Shown one piece after another: positions 45,646 to 52,998 of a stretch of 64,000 nt of DNA. The notes beneath the pieces are model-generated. The model saw only the letters and a program-made list of their open reading frames with translations, did not search any database and was not told the DNA's origin. Source of the DNA: Dechloromonas sp. (GTDB lineage: Bacteria > Pseudomonadota > Gammaproteobacteria > Burkholderiales > Rhodocyclaceae); NCBI GenBank assembly GCA_028687035.1, contig JAQUAX010000016.1:1-64000 (forward strand), given 5' to 3'. A program made the position numbers and the translations under genes. Position 1 is the stretch's first letter. Each line of letters starts with the position of its first letter.

Positions 45646-47169
45646 ATGCCCCACCTCCCCTTCCTGAGCCCTGAAGCGCCCTACGCGGCGCTCGCCGTCG
45701 CGCTGTGCCTGCCCGTGATCTACGGGTCGCTGAAGCCGCTGCGCCGTTCGCTGATCAACACCGGCATCTTCTTCGTCGCCTGCCTGCTCGGCGACCTGGT
45801 CGCCGGCCTGATCTCGTCCGGCATCACGCTGAAGGCGGCGGCCGGCTGGCTGCGCCAGATGGCGGTGTTCGGCGAAGGACTGGCCGTGCTGCGCTTCTTC
45901 GGACTGGCGCTGTTCAACGTCGCGCTGCCGCGCATCCACGTGCCGATCTCCGGCATCCTGGCCGACATCCTGGTCATCGTCAGCTACATCGGCTGGGCCT
46001 TCTTCCGGCTCAACCTGGCCGGCGTCGAGCTGTCGCACCTGGTCACCACGTCGGCGATCATCACCGCGGTGCTCGCGATCTCGATGCAGGACACGCTGGG
46101 CAACCTGCTCGGCGGGCTCGCGCTGCAGATGGACAACTCGCTGGAAATCGGCGACTGGATCCGGATCGACGACCTGTCCGGCCGCGTCACCGACATCCAG
46201 TGGCGCTACACCGCGCTGCTGACACGCAACGGCGAGAAGGTCGTCGTGCCGAACAGCCAGCTGATGAAGGGCCGCTACTACATCCTGTGCGACAAGCACC
46301 AGGAACACCCGGCCTGGCGGCGCAGCCTCGATTTCAACGTCGATCTGGCGGTGCCGCCCGGCCGCGTGATCCAGCTGGTCGAGTCCGACATCGCGGCGGC
46401 GACCATCGCCCACGTCGCCGGCACGCCGGCGCCGCGCTGCGTGCTGCTCGATTTCGGCCCCGGCTACGCGCACTACGCGCTGCGCTACTGGCTGCTCGAC
46501 CCACTGCCCGACGACCCGACCGACTCCGAAGTCCGCGTGCATATCCTGGCCACGCTGCAGCGCAACGGCATCCGGCTGGCCACCGACGACCACATCATCC
46601 ACCTCGTCGAGGAGGGCGCCGAGCACAAGCAGGAAGTCCTGGACCGCGAGATGAAGCGCCGCCTGCAGGCGATCGAGGCGATCGAACTGTTCGCCTGCCT
46701 GTCCGACGCCGAAAAGCAGCACCTGGCCGACCACCTGACCAACGCGCCGTTCGCGAAGGGCGACGTGATGACCCGCCAGGGCGCCGTCGCCCACTGGCTG
46801 TACATCATCGTCGACGGCGAGGCCGAGGCCTGGTGGCAGCCGCCGAACGGCGAACGCCGGCTGCTCGAGACGCGCGGCCCGGGCAGCGTCTTCGGCGAGA
46901 TCGGCCTGATGACCGGGGCGCCGCGACGGGCGACGGTGATCGCGACCAGCGACGTCCAGGCCTACCGGCTCGACAAGGAAGGCTTCCAGGAAATCATCGA
47001 GCAGCGCCCGGAACTGGCCGACAGCCTGTCCGGCATCCTGCAGCGCCGGCTCGAACGCTTCGACGAGCTCGAGCGCGGCTATCGCGCGACCCGCGACGAC
47101 GATGCCCGGCGCATCCCCGGCAGCGCCGCGATCGGCCGCAAGATCCGCGAATTCTTCGGGCTGCACTGA
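45646..47169 (+). CDS. MscS-type channel with cyclic-nucleotide-binding domain
   Basis: A 507-residue protein. Four to five N-terminal helices (about 12-150) lead into an MscS core (ILAISMQDTLGNLLGGLALQ, then SLEIGDWIRIDDLSGRVTDIQ). A C-terminal cNMP domain (about 345-470) contains FGEIGLMTGAPRRATV, the phosphate-binding cassette with Glu and Arg. This is the bCNG-like class of MscS proteins, proposed to be gated by a cyclic nucleotide rather than tension. It lies between the HAD gene and pcnB in one orientation. Confidence 0.9.
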   Translation: MPHLPFLSPEAPYAALAVALCLPVIYGSLKPLRRSLINTGIFFVACLLGDLVAGLISSGITLKAAAGWLRQMAVFGEGLAVLRFFGLALFNVALPRIHVPISGILADILVIVSYIGWAFFRLNLAGVELSHLVTTSAIITAVLAISMQDTLGNLLGGLALQMDNSLEIGDWIRIDDLSGRVTDIQWRYTALLTRNGEKVVVPNSQLMKGRYYILCDKHQEHPAWRRSLDFNVDLAVPPGRVIQLVESDIAAATIAHVAGTPAPRCVLLDFGPGYAHYALRYWLLDPLPDDPTDSEVRVHILATLQRNGIRLATDDHIIHLVEEGAEHKQEVLDREMKRRLQAIEAIELFACLSDAEKQHLADHLTNAPFAKGDVMTRQGAVAHWLYIIVDGEAEAWWQPPNGERRLLETRGPGSVFGEIGLMTGAPRRATVIATSDVQAYRLDKEGFQEIIEQRPELADSLSGILQRRLERFDELERGYRATRDDDARRIPGSAAIGRKIREFFGLH

Positions 47170-47260
47170 GCCGCCGGGGCCGGAAAATCCCGGAAAACCG
47201 CCGTCATCCGTTAGAATTCCCCTTTTTCCGCAGCGCAATCAACTCCTTGCCCGGCAACCC

Positions 47261-48607
47261 GTGATCCGCAAACTCATCTCCCGCGTCTTCGGTGGCAAGA
47301 AAGCCGCCGCCAACCACCACGAACCCGCCGTCATCCCCGTTTCCGGCCACGGCATCACCCGCGACCGGATCAGCTCCGGCAGCCGGCGCGTCTGCGAGAC
47401 GCTGCAGGCCAAAGGCTTCAAGGCCTTCGTCGTCGGCGGCGCCGTGCGCGACCTGCTGATCGGCGCCGAGCCGAAGGATTTCGACGTCGCCACCGACGCG
47501 ACGCCGGAAGAGGTCCGCGCCGCCTTCCGCCGCTCGCGCATCATCGGCCGCCGCTTCCAGATCGTGCATGTGATGATGGGCCAGGAAACCCTGGAAGTGA
47601 CCACCTTCCGCGGTGAACTGGGCGCCGACACCAAAAAGGACGAGCACGGCCGCGTGCTGCACGACAACGTGTTCGGCAGCCAGGCCGAGGACGCCGCGCG
47701 TCGCGACTTCACGGCCAACGCGCTGTACTACGACCCGACGACCGAGGCGGTCATCGATTACCACCACGGCGTCGGCGACCTCAAGGCGAAAACCCTGCGC
47801 ATGATCGGCGAGCCGCGCGCCCGCTACCGCGAAGACCCGGTGCGCATGCTGCGCGCCGTCCGGCTGGCGGCCAAGCTCGGGCTGATCATCGACCCGGAAG
47901 CCAGCAAGCCGATCCGCGAAATGGCCGGCCTGCTCGAAAACGTCCCGGCCGCCCGGCTGTTCGACGAGATGCTGAAGCTGCTGACCTCCGGCCACTCCGT
48001 GAAGTGCCTGACCCAGCTGCGCGAAGCCGGCCTGCACCACGGCCTGCTGCCGCTGCTCGACGTCATCCTCGAGCAGCCGATGGGCGAGAAGTTCGTGATG
48101 CTGGCGCTGGCCAACACCGACGAGCGCATCCGCCGCGGCAAGGGCACGTCGCCCGGCTTCCTGTTCGCCACGCTGCTCTGGCACGAAGTGCTGGCGCACT
48201 GGGAAAAGATCAAGGCCGGCGGCGAAGCGAAGATTCCGGCGCTTTACCAGGCGATGGACACGGTGCTCGACGTGCAGGGCGAGAAGCTGGCGATCACCCG
48301 CCGCATCGCCGGCGACATCAAGGACATCTGGGCGCTGCAGCCGCGCTTCGAACAGCGCGCCGGCAAGCGCCCCTACGCGCTGCTCGAGCAGCCGCGCTTC
48401 CGCGCCGGCTACGACTTCCTGGTGCTGCGCGCGCAGGCCGGGGAGATCGACATGGAAATGGCCGACTGGTGGACGCGCTTCCAGAATGTCGACGGCGACA
48501 AGCGGGCCGAGATGCTGTTGCCCGAAGCGGCCGGCGACAAGAAGAAACGCCGCCGGCGCAAGAAAAAACCGGCCAACGGCGACGTCGACCGCGGCGGCGA
48601 CGAGTAG
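47261..48607 (+). CDS. pcnB: Poly(A) polymerase I
   Basis: About 448 residues. The nucleotidyltransferase head has VVGGAVRDLLIGAEPKDFDV with the catalytic acidic pair and ATDATPEEV. The neck has RDFTANALYYD and REDPVRMLRAVRLAAKLG. A highly basic C-terminal tail (KKKRRRRKKK) is typical of PcnB and not of CCA-adding enzymes. The enzyme adds 3' A tails that promote RNA decay. The GTG at 47261 is the likely start, as no ATG fits; a TAGAAT at 47212-47217 may be its -10. Confidence 0.93.
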   Translation: MIRKLISRVFGGKKAAANHHEPAVIPVSGHGITRDRISSGSRRVCETLQAKGFKAFVVGGAVRDLLIGAEPKDFDVATDATPEEVRAAFRRSRIIGRRFQIVHVMMGQETLEVTTFRGELGADTKKDEHGRVLHDNVFGSQAEDAARRDFTANALYYDPTTEAVIDYHHGVGDLKAKTLRMIGEPRARYREDPVRMLRAVRLAAKLGLIIDPEASKPIREMAGLLENVPAARLFDEMLKLLTSGHSVKCLTQLREAGLHHGLLPLLDVILEQPMGEKFVMLALANTDERIRRGKGTSPGFLFATLLWHEVLAHWEKIKAGGEAKIPALYQAMDTVLDVQGEKLAITRRIAGDIKDIWALQPRFEQRAGKRPYALLEQPRFRAGYDFLVLRAQAGEIDMEMADWWTRFQNVDGDKRAEMLLPEAAGDKKKRRRRKKKPANGDVDRGGDE

Positions 48608-49084
48608 ATGGCCACCGCCTACGTCGCGCTCGGGGCCAATCTCGGCGACCCGGTCGCCACCGTCGAGGCCGCCTTCGCGGCGCTCGCCGGACTGCCGCAG
48701 ACGCGCGTCGCCGCCACGTCGGCGCTGTACCGCACGGCGCCGGTCGGCTACGCCGACCAGCCTGAATTCATCAACGCCGCCGCCCGCCTGGAAACGGCGC
48801 TCGAGCCGGAAGCCCTGCTCGACGCGCTGCTCGGCATCGAACAGGCCTTCGGCCGCATCCGCGCCGAACGCAACGGCCCGCGCACGCTCGATCTCGACGT
48901 GCTGCTCTACGCCGACCGCGTGCTGGCAACGCCGCGCCTGACGCTGCCGCACCCGCGCCTGCACCTGCGCGCCTTCGTGCTCTACCCGCTGGCCGACCTC
49001 GCGCCAGACCTCGTCATTCCCGGTCGCGGCACGCTGGCCGCGTGGCTGCCGGCCGTCGCCAACCAGGGCATCGTCCGGCTGTGA
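48608..49084 (+). CDS. folK: 2-amino-4-hydroxy-6-hydroxymethyldihydropteridine pyrophosphokinase
   Basis: A 158-residue HPPK of folate synthesis. The motifs are VALGANLGDP at the N-terminus and the family signature FGRIRAERNGPRTLDLDVLLY, followed by LPHPRLHLRAFVLYPL. It begins directly after the pcnB stop. Its last bases overlap the GTG start of the truncated DUF486 gene. Confidence 0.96.
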   Translation: MATAYVALGANLGDPVATVEAAFAALAGLPQTRVAATSALYRTAPVGYADQPEFINAAARLETALEPEALLDALLGIEQAFGRIRAERNGPRTLDLDVLLYADRVLATPRLTLPHPRLHLRAFVLYPLADLAPDLVIPGRGTLAAWLPAVANQGIVRL

Positions 49085-49164
49085 ACCTGCTCAAGGACCT
49101 GCCGGTCATCTGGCAGACGGTATTGCTGCTCGCCGCGTCGAACGTCTTCATGACCTTCCGCTGA
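49081..49164 (+). pseudogene. DUF486 (DMT-type) membrane protein, truncated after about 26 codons
   Basis: A GTG overlapping the folK stop opens VNLLKDLPVIWQTVLLLAAS followed by NVFMTF, which matches the beginning of DUF486 small membrane proteins (usual length about 115, continuing AWYAHLK). Here one Arg and a TGA follow directly. From this point base composition and gene style change, so the break at about 49,158 is the left edge of inserted DNA. The rest of the gene is not in the window. Confidence 0.75.
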
Positions 49165-49380
49165 TATACGGAGCGCACCACTTGCCGAGTATCCAAATTC
49201 CCCATCATTTAATGGGCAAAACGGTAGGCAAGTGCCATATACACTTGCCTTAAGTCAAAAACAGCATCTTCTGGCAAGTGCTTGTTGGGTAGAAACTGAT
49301 GAAGATTGCTGCTCTCCAGCGACCTTAGAATTACTGATGGATAGCAACACCTCAACCACTCAACAGTTCGGTAGATCAAA
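49165..49380. repeat. Left end of accessory region with repeated GGCAAGTG/CACTTGCC
   Basis: This 216-bp non-coding stretch carries the 8-mer CACTTGCC or its complement four times within about 110 bp, including an inverted pair separated by 7 bases (starting near 49228). CCCAT/ATGGG also forms a small inverted repeat near 49202-49216. Such spaced copies resemble protein-binding sites at transposon ends or an operator for the permease gene. The region has a higher A+T content than the folK side. Confidence 0.45.
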
Positions 49381-50616
49381 GTGACAACGCTTGCAGTTGC
49401 TGTATTCCTGTTGGTCTACTTGGGGATGATTTTTGGCGGACTCCCATTCCTGCAATTGGATCGCACTGGCATAGCGCTGCTTGGGGCAATCGTCCTTGTC
49501 GCATCCCAAGTGATTAGTGTCGAAGAAGCATATCGGTCATTGCATTTACCGACATTGATCCTGCTCTTTTCCTTCATGGTGATTTCCGCTCAACTCAGGT
49601 TAGGTGGTTTTTACCCATGGGCCGCGCGCAGGATCGCTTCTTCGAATGGCAGTCCGCCAGCCCTGCTGGGTGCCGTCATTCTTGCCGCGGCATGTTTGTC
49701 AGCCGTGTTCAGCAACGACGTCGTATGCCTGGCAATGGCACCTGTAATCATGGAGATATGTCGCGCCAAGAATCTCAATCCAGTGCCGTTCTTGATTGGC
49801 CTCGCCTGTGCTGCGAATATCGGCTCGGCTGCGACTCTTATTGGTAATCCACAAAACATCCTGATTGGACAGACGCTCAATCTATCGTTTGGCCGCTACC
49901 TCCTGCTGACATTCATTCCGATAGCGTTAAGTCTGATAGTGACCTGGTGCATTGTCATCGTTTTGATACACCGTCAAGGATGGGCTTCAGGCGAATCCGA
50001 TATGGCTATTCCGGAAGACAAGCGCAGTGAGGAACCTGAACCACTAGATCTTTGGCAGACCACAAAGGGTCTTGCCGTGGCTATCGTTCTCTTTATCGCA
50101 TTTCTGTATGCGCCTTGGCCGCGCGAACTTATGGCACTAGCTGGAGCAGGACTTTTGCTTTGCAGTCGCCGATTGCATTCAAGACACATGCTCGGCCTTG
50201 TTGACTGGCAGATCCTGATCTTGTTCATTGGTCTCTTTGTGGTCAACCATGCCGTACAACGAACAGGATTGCTAACTCAAGTGGTGGAGGCGTTGGCATC
50301 CGCAGGTTTCGACTTGCGGGATTCTGGGCCGCTCTTCGTCACAAGTTTTGCACTCAGCAACATCGTGTCGAATGTGCCAGCGGTAATGCTTCTATTGCCC
50401 ACAACTGCAGGCGAGTATGCGGGTACCTTACTGGCCCTTTCGAGTACCCTTGCAGGAAATCTCCTAATTGTCGGTAGCATTGCCAACATCATCGTCGTCA
50501 ATGAGTCGGCAAGAAAAGGGGTCATGATTGGTTGGCGGGATCATGCAGCATTCGGGATACCAGTTACCTTAGCTACTCTAGCGATAACCGTAGCTTATCT
50601 ATCGTTACTTTCCTAG
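49381..50616 (+). CDS. Anion permease, ArsB/NhaD (SLC13-like) superfamily
   Basis: A 411-residue protein with ten to twelve predicted helices. The twin segments VFSNDVVCLAMAPVI and SNIVSNVPAVMLLLP, plus IGNPQNILIGQ, are the hallmark repeats of the ion transporter superfamily that includes ArsB, NhaD and YbiR. The substrate (arsenite, another anion or Na+) cannot be told. It starts with GTG and no strong ribosome site. Codon use is less GC-rich than in the core genes, consistent with transfer. Confidence 0.82.
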   Translation: MTTLAVAVFLLVYLGMIFGGLPFLQLDRTGIALLGAIVLVASQVISVEEAYRSLHLPTLILLFSFMVISAQLRLGGFYPWAARRIASSNGSPPALLGAVILAAACLSAVFSNDVVCLAMAPVIMEICRAKNLNPVPFLIGLACAANIGSAATLIGNPQNILIGQTLNLSFGRYLLLTFIPIALSLIVTWCIVIVLIHRQGWASGESDMAIPEDKRSEEPEPLDLWQTTKGLAVAIVLFIAFLYAPWPRELMALAGAGLLLCSRRLHSRHMLGLVDWQILILFIGLFVVNHAVQRTGLLTQVVEALASAGFDLRDSGPLFVTSFALSNIVSNVPAVMLLLPTTAGEYAGTLLALSSTLAGNLLIVGSIANIIVVNESARKGVMIGWRDHAAFGIPVTLATLAITVAYLSLLS

Positions 50617-50690
50617 CTAGCCTTGTCCCCCTCCTACCAGCGGAGTCCCCGGACTCGACTCAAATCGGAAGAAGTAGTCACCTTTGGAAA

Positions 50691-50786
50691 GCGGACGGTC
50701 AGGAACGTAGAGGTGACAGGCGCTGGGCGGCTTCGCCGCGAAGCTTCCTGTGATCGAAGAAAACGGGGACGACTGACCTGTTAGGC
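50691..50786. repeat. Nested palindromes, possible degenerate attC-like site
   Basis: Three nearly concentric inverted repeats centre on about 50,737: GCTTCGC/GCGAAGC (50730-50744), ACAGG/CCTGT (50716-50720 with 50747-50751) and GGTCAG/CTGACC (50697-50702 with 50773-50778). GTTAGGC (50780-50786), the integron core-site sequence, follows at the right edge. A matching second core site is not clear. It lies between the permease gene and the convergent nuclease gene. Confidence 0.4.
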
Positions 50787-50808
50787 TGGGGATTTGAGTG
50801 CCAAAGCC

Positions 50809-51342
50809 TCACACCACTGTGCCTTTGACTGCCAGTTCGCACAGCTTCTCCTTGATTAGGCGAACTAGTTCCACTGAGTCCCACAATGCGACTATTTCTT
50901 GAGTCCGGAGCACAACCAACCGTCGCCCCTCTCTTAATGCCGCAGCCACCACGGCGTGGGCAGCCGTCAAGTCCTCGGCGTTCCCAGTAATACCGTTGGT
51001 CGCGACCAGAACACCAAAGTTTAGGCCCCGGTTGCGAAGCTTAGAATCAAACCAGTTCACCTCTCCGCTGCCAACAGCTTGAGACCAATTCTTACATTCA
51101 ACAAGAATGATATTGGGCAGGAAGAAGAGCCCATCGGGGTGCCCGTCATTCCAAAGCGCGACATCTATCTCCTCCGTTTGGAACGCATTCATCTCGTTCC
51201 TCTTGGTTATCGAAATTCCTGGCACTTGGGCAAATACGTAGCAAATTAGGTCCTCAAGGGCACGGCCTTGCTCGGCTGTAGTTGCCGCATTAGCACCGGC
51301 ATCTAGGAAGCCCTGGACCGTATTCTGGGCGATCATAGCCAT
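50809..51342 (-). CDS. Mrr-like PD-(D/E)XK nuclease, second gene of a two-gene module
   Basis: A 177-residue protein. The order GRALE (Glu 30), EEIDVAL (Asp 60) and VECKNW (Glu 82, Lys 84) is the Mrr-type PD-(D/E)XK catalytic core. The rest (DSKLRNRGLNFGVLVATNGIT) fits the following strands and helices of Mrr_cat-like enzymes. No DNA-reading domain is visible, so targeting may come from a partner. The ATG lies 2 bases after the stop of the TIR-like/nuclease gene, so the two are an operon. Probable role: DNA cleavage in defence. The specificity is unknown. Confidence 0.75.
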   Translation of the reverse strand: MAMIAQNTVQGFLDAGANAATTAEQGRALEDLICYVFAQVPGISITKRNEMNAFQTEEIDVALWNDGHPDGLFFLPNIILVECKNWSQAVGSGEVNWFDSKLRNRGLNFGVLVATNGITGNAEDLTAAHAVVAAALREGRRLVVLRTQEIVALWDSVELVRLIKEKLCELAVKGTVV

Positions 51343-51344
51343 CG

Positions 51345-52253
51345 CTAACGTACACCATGAACGCGGCGATTCCGCAAATCCCGAATCAGTTCGGGAAACG
51401 CTTGCTGTCTTAAGCGCTCGAGCAAGGACCGTATTGAGAGAACCAAGATGTTCGGGGGCGACGCCACAAAGATTTCTTCGTCGAACTCGGGGCCCACGCC
51501 GTACAGAAGGACTCCCCACCGGGATCCAGACGCACCAACGTACTCTGCTAGCTGCCACATGGCCCGAGAGACGTCCGTTTTCCCTTTCACCGCGCCCTTT
51601 ACTTCAACCAAGAGCGGGTTCCCGACAAATGGCTCTAGAACGTCTGACCAGACCGCGATGTCAGCCCCAAGATCCCCGTTAGGCGACGCGACGACAAGAT
51701 CAGCGCCAGAGTCTCTGAGTGCATCAGCAACGAGTCCTTCAATTGAACGCCAGTGCTTCGCGGCTAGTTCGCGATCCAATCTCTCGATGAACTCATCAGC
51801 CTTGTTTCCCAGCCGTATTAGCGCCTTTGGCGGGCTTGAGCGCTCGCGTTTCGAGTTCGTGGGTGCGGAAAGCACTTGGTCAAGAGCGAACCCAATAGCG
51901 TCAGCATTATCAATCTCGGTCTTCAGCACCAGAAACTGGTGCAAGGCGAACGGAATAGGTTCCGCCTTGGGTGAGGCTATCAGGACGATCCGACGACCAA
52001 GCGCCGAGGCCTGGCCCAACTCGAACAGCACCCAAGGGGAACTTCGATCCGCCGTGATCACGCCGATAACGAGGTCAGCCTGCCCAAGTTGTTTTTGTAT
52101 CTCGGACGCCCAATCGACACCGACTTCCAAATCACTCGGCACCAGCACTCGAAGTCCGCGCTCTTCGAGCATTGCCCTAAGCACTCCCAAATTAGCGCCG
52201 GCAGGTGCAGCAATGAAGCATGTCTTGGATAACGTGGTAGTTGTCACCATCAT
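51345..52253 (-). CDS. TIR-like domain fused to PD-(D/E)XK nuclease domain
   Basis: About 302 residues. The N-terminal domain (about 10-115) has an alternating strand/helix pattern: CFIAAPAG, LRVLVPSDLEVGVDWASEI, ADLVIGVIT, then SSPWVLFELGQASALGRRI. The Glu in WVLFEL (78) sits where TIR NADases and the deoxyribosyltransferase-like relatives have their catalytic Glu. The C-terminal domain (about 165-260) has Glu 172, Asp 198 (GADIAVW) and LLVEVKG (Glu 217, Lys 219), a PD-(D/E)XK core. The start is uncertain among GTG 52259, ATG 52253 and ATG 52250; 52253 has GAG 5 bases upstream. I know of no named system with this fusion followed by an Mrr-like gene. Confidence 0.7.
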   Translation of the reverse strand: MMVTTTTLSKTCFIAAPAGANLGVLRAMLEERGLRVLVPSDLEVGVDWASEIQKQLGQADLVIGVITADRSSPWVLFELGQASALGRRIVLIASPKAEPIPFALHQFLVLKTEIDNADAIGFALDQVLSAPTNSKRERSSPPKALIRLGNKADEFIERLDRELAAKHWRSIEGLVADALRDSGADLVVASPNGDLGADIAVWSDVLEPFVGNPLLVEVKGAVKGKTDVSRAMWQLAEYVGASGSRWGVLLYGVGPEFDEEIFVASPPNILVLSIRSLLERLRQQAFPELIRDLRNRRVHGVR

Positions 52254-52324
52254 GATCACTCAATAGTGGCCAGAACTCATCGAGAGTCGCAGCCAAGGTG
52301 TAGCGTCTGTGTGTACGTCGTGAG

Positions 52325-52370
52325 GCCTAACGTGCAGCTTGGAGCGTCCCGCTCGAAACGTTTGTTAGAC
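52325..52370 (-). other. attC-like recombination site
   Basis: On the minus strand, GTCTAAC and GTTAGGC, both matching the integron core consensus (RYYYAAC and GTTRRRY), flank a 46-nt palindrome. Inside, GTTTCGAGC and GCTCCAAGC pair with one mismatch around a 5-base loop. The site starts 8 bases after the stop of the minus-strand gene 52378-52920, as in a gene cassette. It is shorter than most attC sites. Confidence 0.6.
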
Positions 52371-52377
52371 GTGCGGC

Positions 52378-52920
52378 TCATGTTCGAGATTCTTCCTTAC
52401 TGGGGCTGAGAGCCGACCAAGACACTCTCGCAAATGTTCCTTCGCCCTTTGATAACCGCTTACGTTCAATGAAGCGTCCCTCGAACTCAAATTCTTCGCT
52501 GATTTTGATTATCAAAAGTCTATTAAAATTTCCGGCGCGTTTGACTTGAACTTGAGCCCCATCTTTTTCTGGGGAAATGGTTTTGATTTCTACAAAATCA
52601 TTTCCAAGTTTGCCATCTGACCCTCTGGTATGTGGTTTGTGGCGCTTGATCCCATATTTAATTTCAGCGTATAACTCGCCCAACTCGCCCCAAATTTGCA
52701 GATAGCGCCCGGTGAGTTCGTGGTAGCTCATTGCATTCTCGACCAAATTTTCGAAAATCATAACCAGCATAGAATCAGCCTGTGAGTGCACCGCCGGCGA
52801 TTCTTGCTCATGTAGAGGCTCCCACTCCCAAGGGTTATATCCACAAGCAGCAGCATCAGCTATTTGTTCTGGGCTATAGCCATCATTATTCATATCGTGC
52901 AGAAAGTCCCAATCGCTCAT
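52378..52920 (-). CDS. Nuclease-fold-like cassette protein of unknown function
   Basis: A 180-residue acidic protein. The N-terminal half (MSDWDFLHDMNNDGYSPEQI, then NPWEWEPLHEQE) is unrecognised. The C-terminal half has GELGELYAEI (Glu 82), then NDFVEIKTISPEK with Asp 108, Glu 111 and Lys 113, an arrangement like PD-(D/E)XK enzymes, followed by RLLIIKISEEFEFEGRFIERK. Function is not known. The start at 52920 is set by an AAGGGG ribosome site; an in-frame ATG at 52953 has none. It is followed by the attC-like site at 52325-52370 and preceded by another at 52944. Confidence 0.65.
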   Translation of the reverse strand: MSDWDFLHDMNNDGYSPEQIADAAACGYNPWEWEPLHEQESPAVHSQADSMLVMIFENLVENAMSYHELTGRYLQIWGELGELYAEIKYGIKRHKPHTRGSDGKLGNDFVEIKTISPEKDGAQVQVKRAGNFNRLLIIKISEEFEFEGRFIERKRLSKGEGTFARVSWSALSPSKEESRT

Positions 52921-52943
52921 ATAGTCCCCTTGCCTAGCCTTCA

Positions 52944-52998
52944 AGCTAACCAATCTGCGCGGCTTTTTGCGCAGGTCTGGTTGAGCATCGGGTTAGCC
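52944..52998 (-). other. Second attC-like site overlapping the end of a gene
   Basis: GGCTAACC and GGTTAGCT (minus strand) form the outer pair of a 55-nt imperfect palindrome, with CTGCGC/GCGCAG around an 8-base loop inside. The core motifs each miss the consensus by one base and the arms are unequal, so this is a weaker site than the one at 52325. The stop TAG of the upstream gene lies within its GTTAG, a frequent feature of gene cassettes. Confidence 0.4.

Noticed and set aside
49165..49290. Repeated GGCAAGTG motifs as a CRISPR array
   Set aside because: The repeats are 8 bp, in both orientations and irregularly spaced; no repeat-spacer regularity and no cas genes.
50809..51558. Longer version of the Mrr-like gene starting inside the TIR-like/nuclease gene
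   Set aside because: The added 72 residues are translated from another frame of the upstream gene; the ATG at 51342 right after the upstream stop gives the natural operon start.
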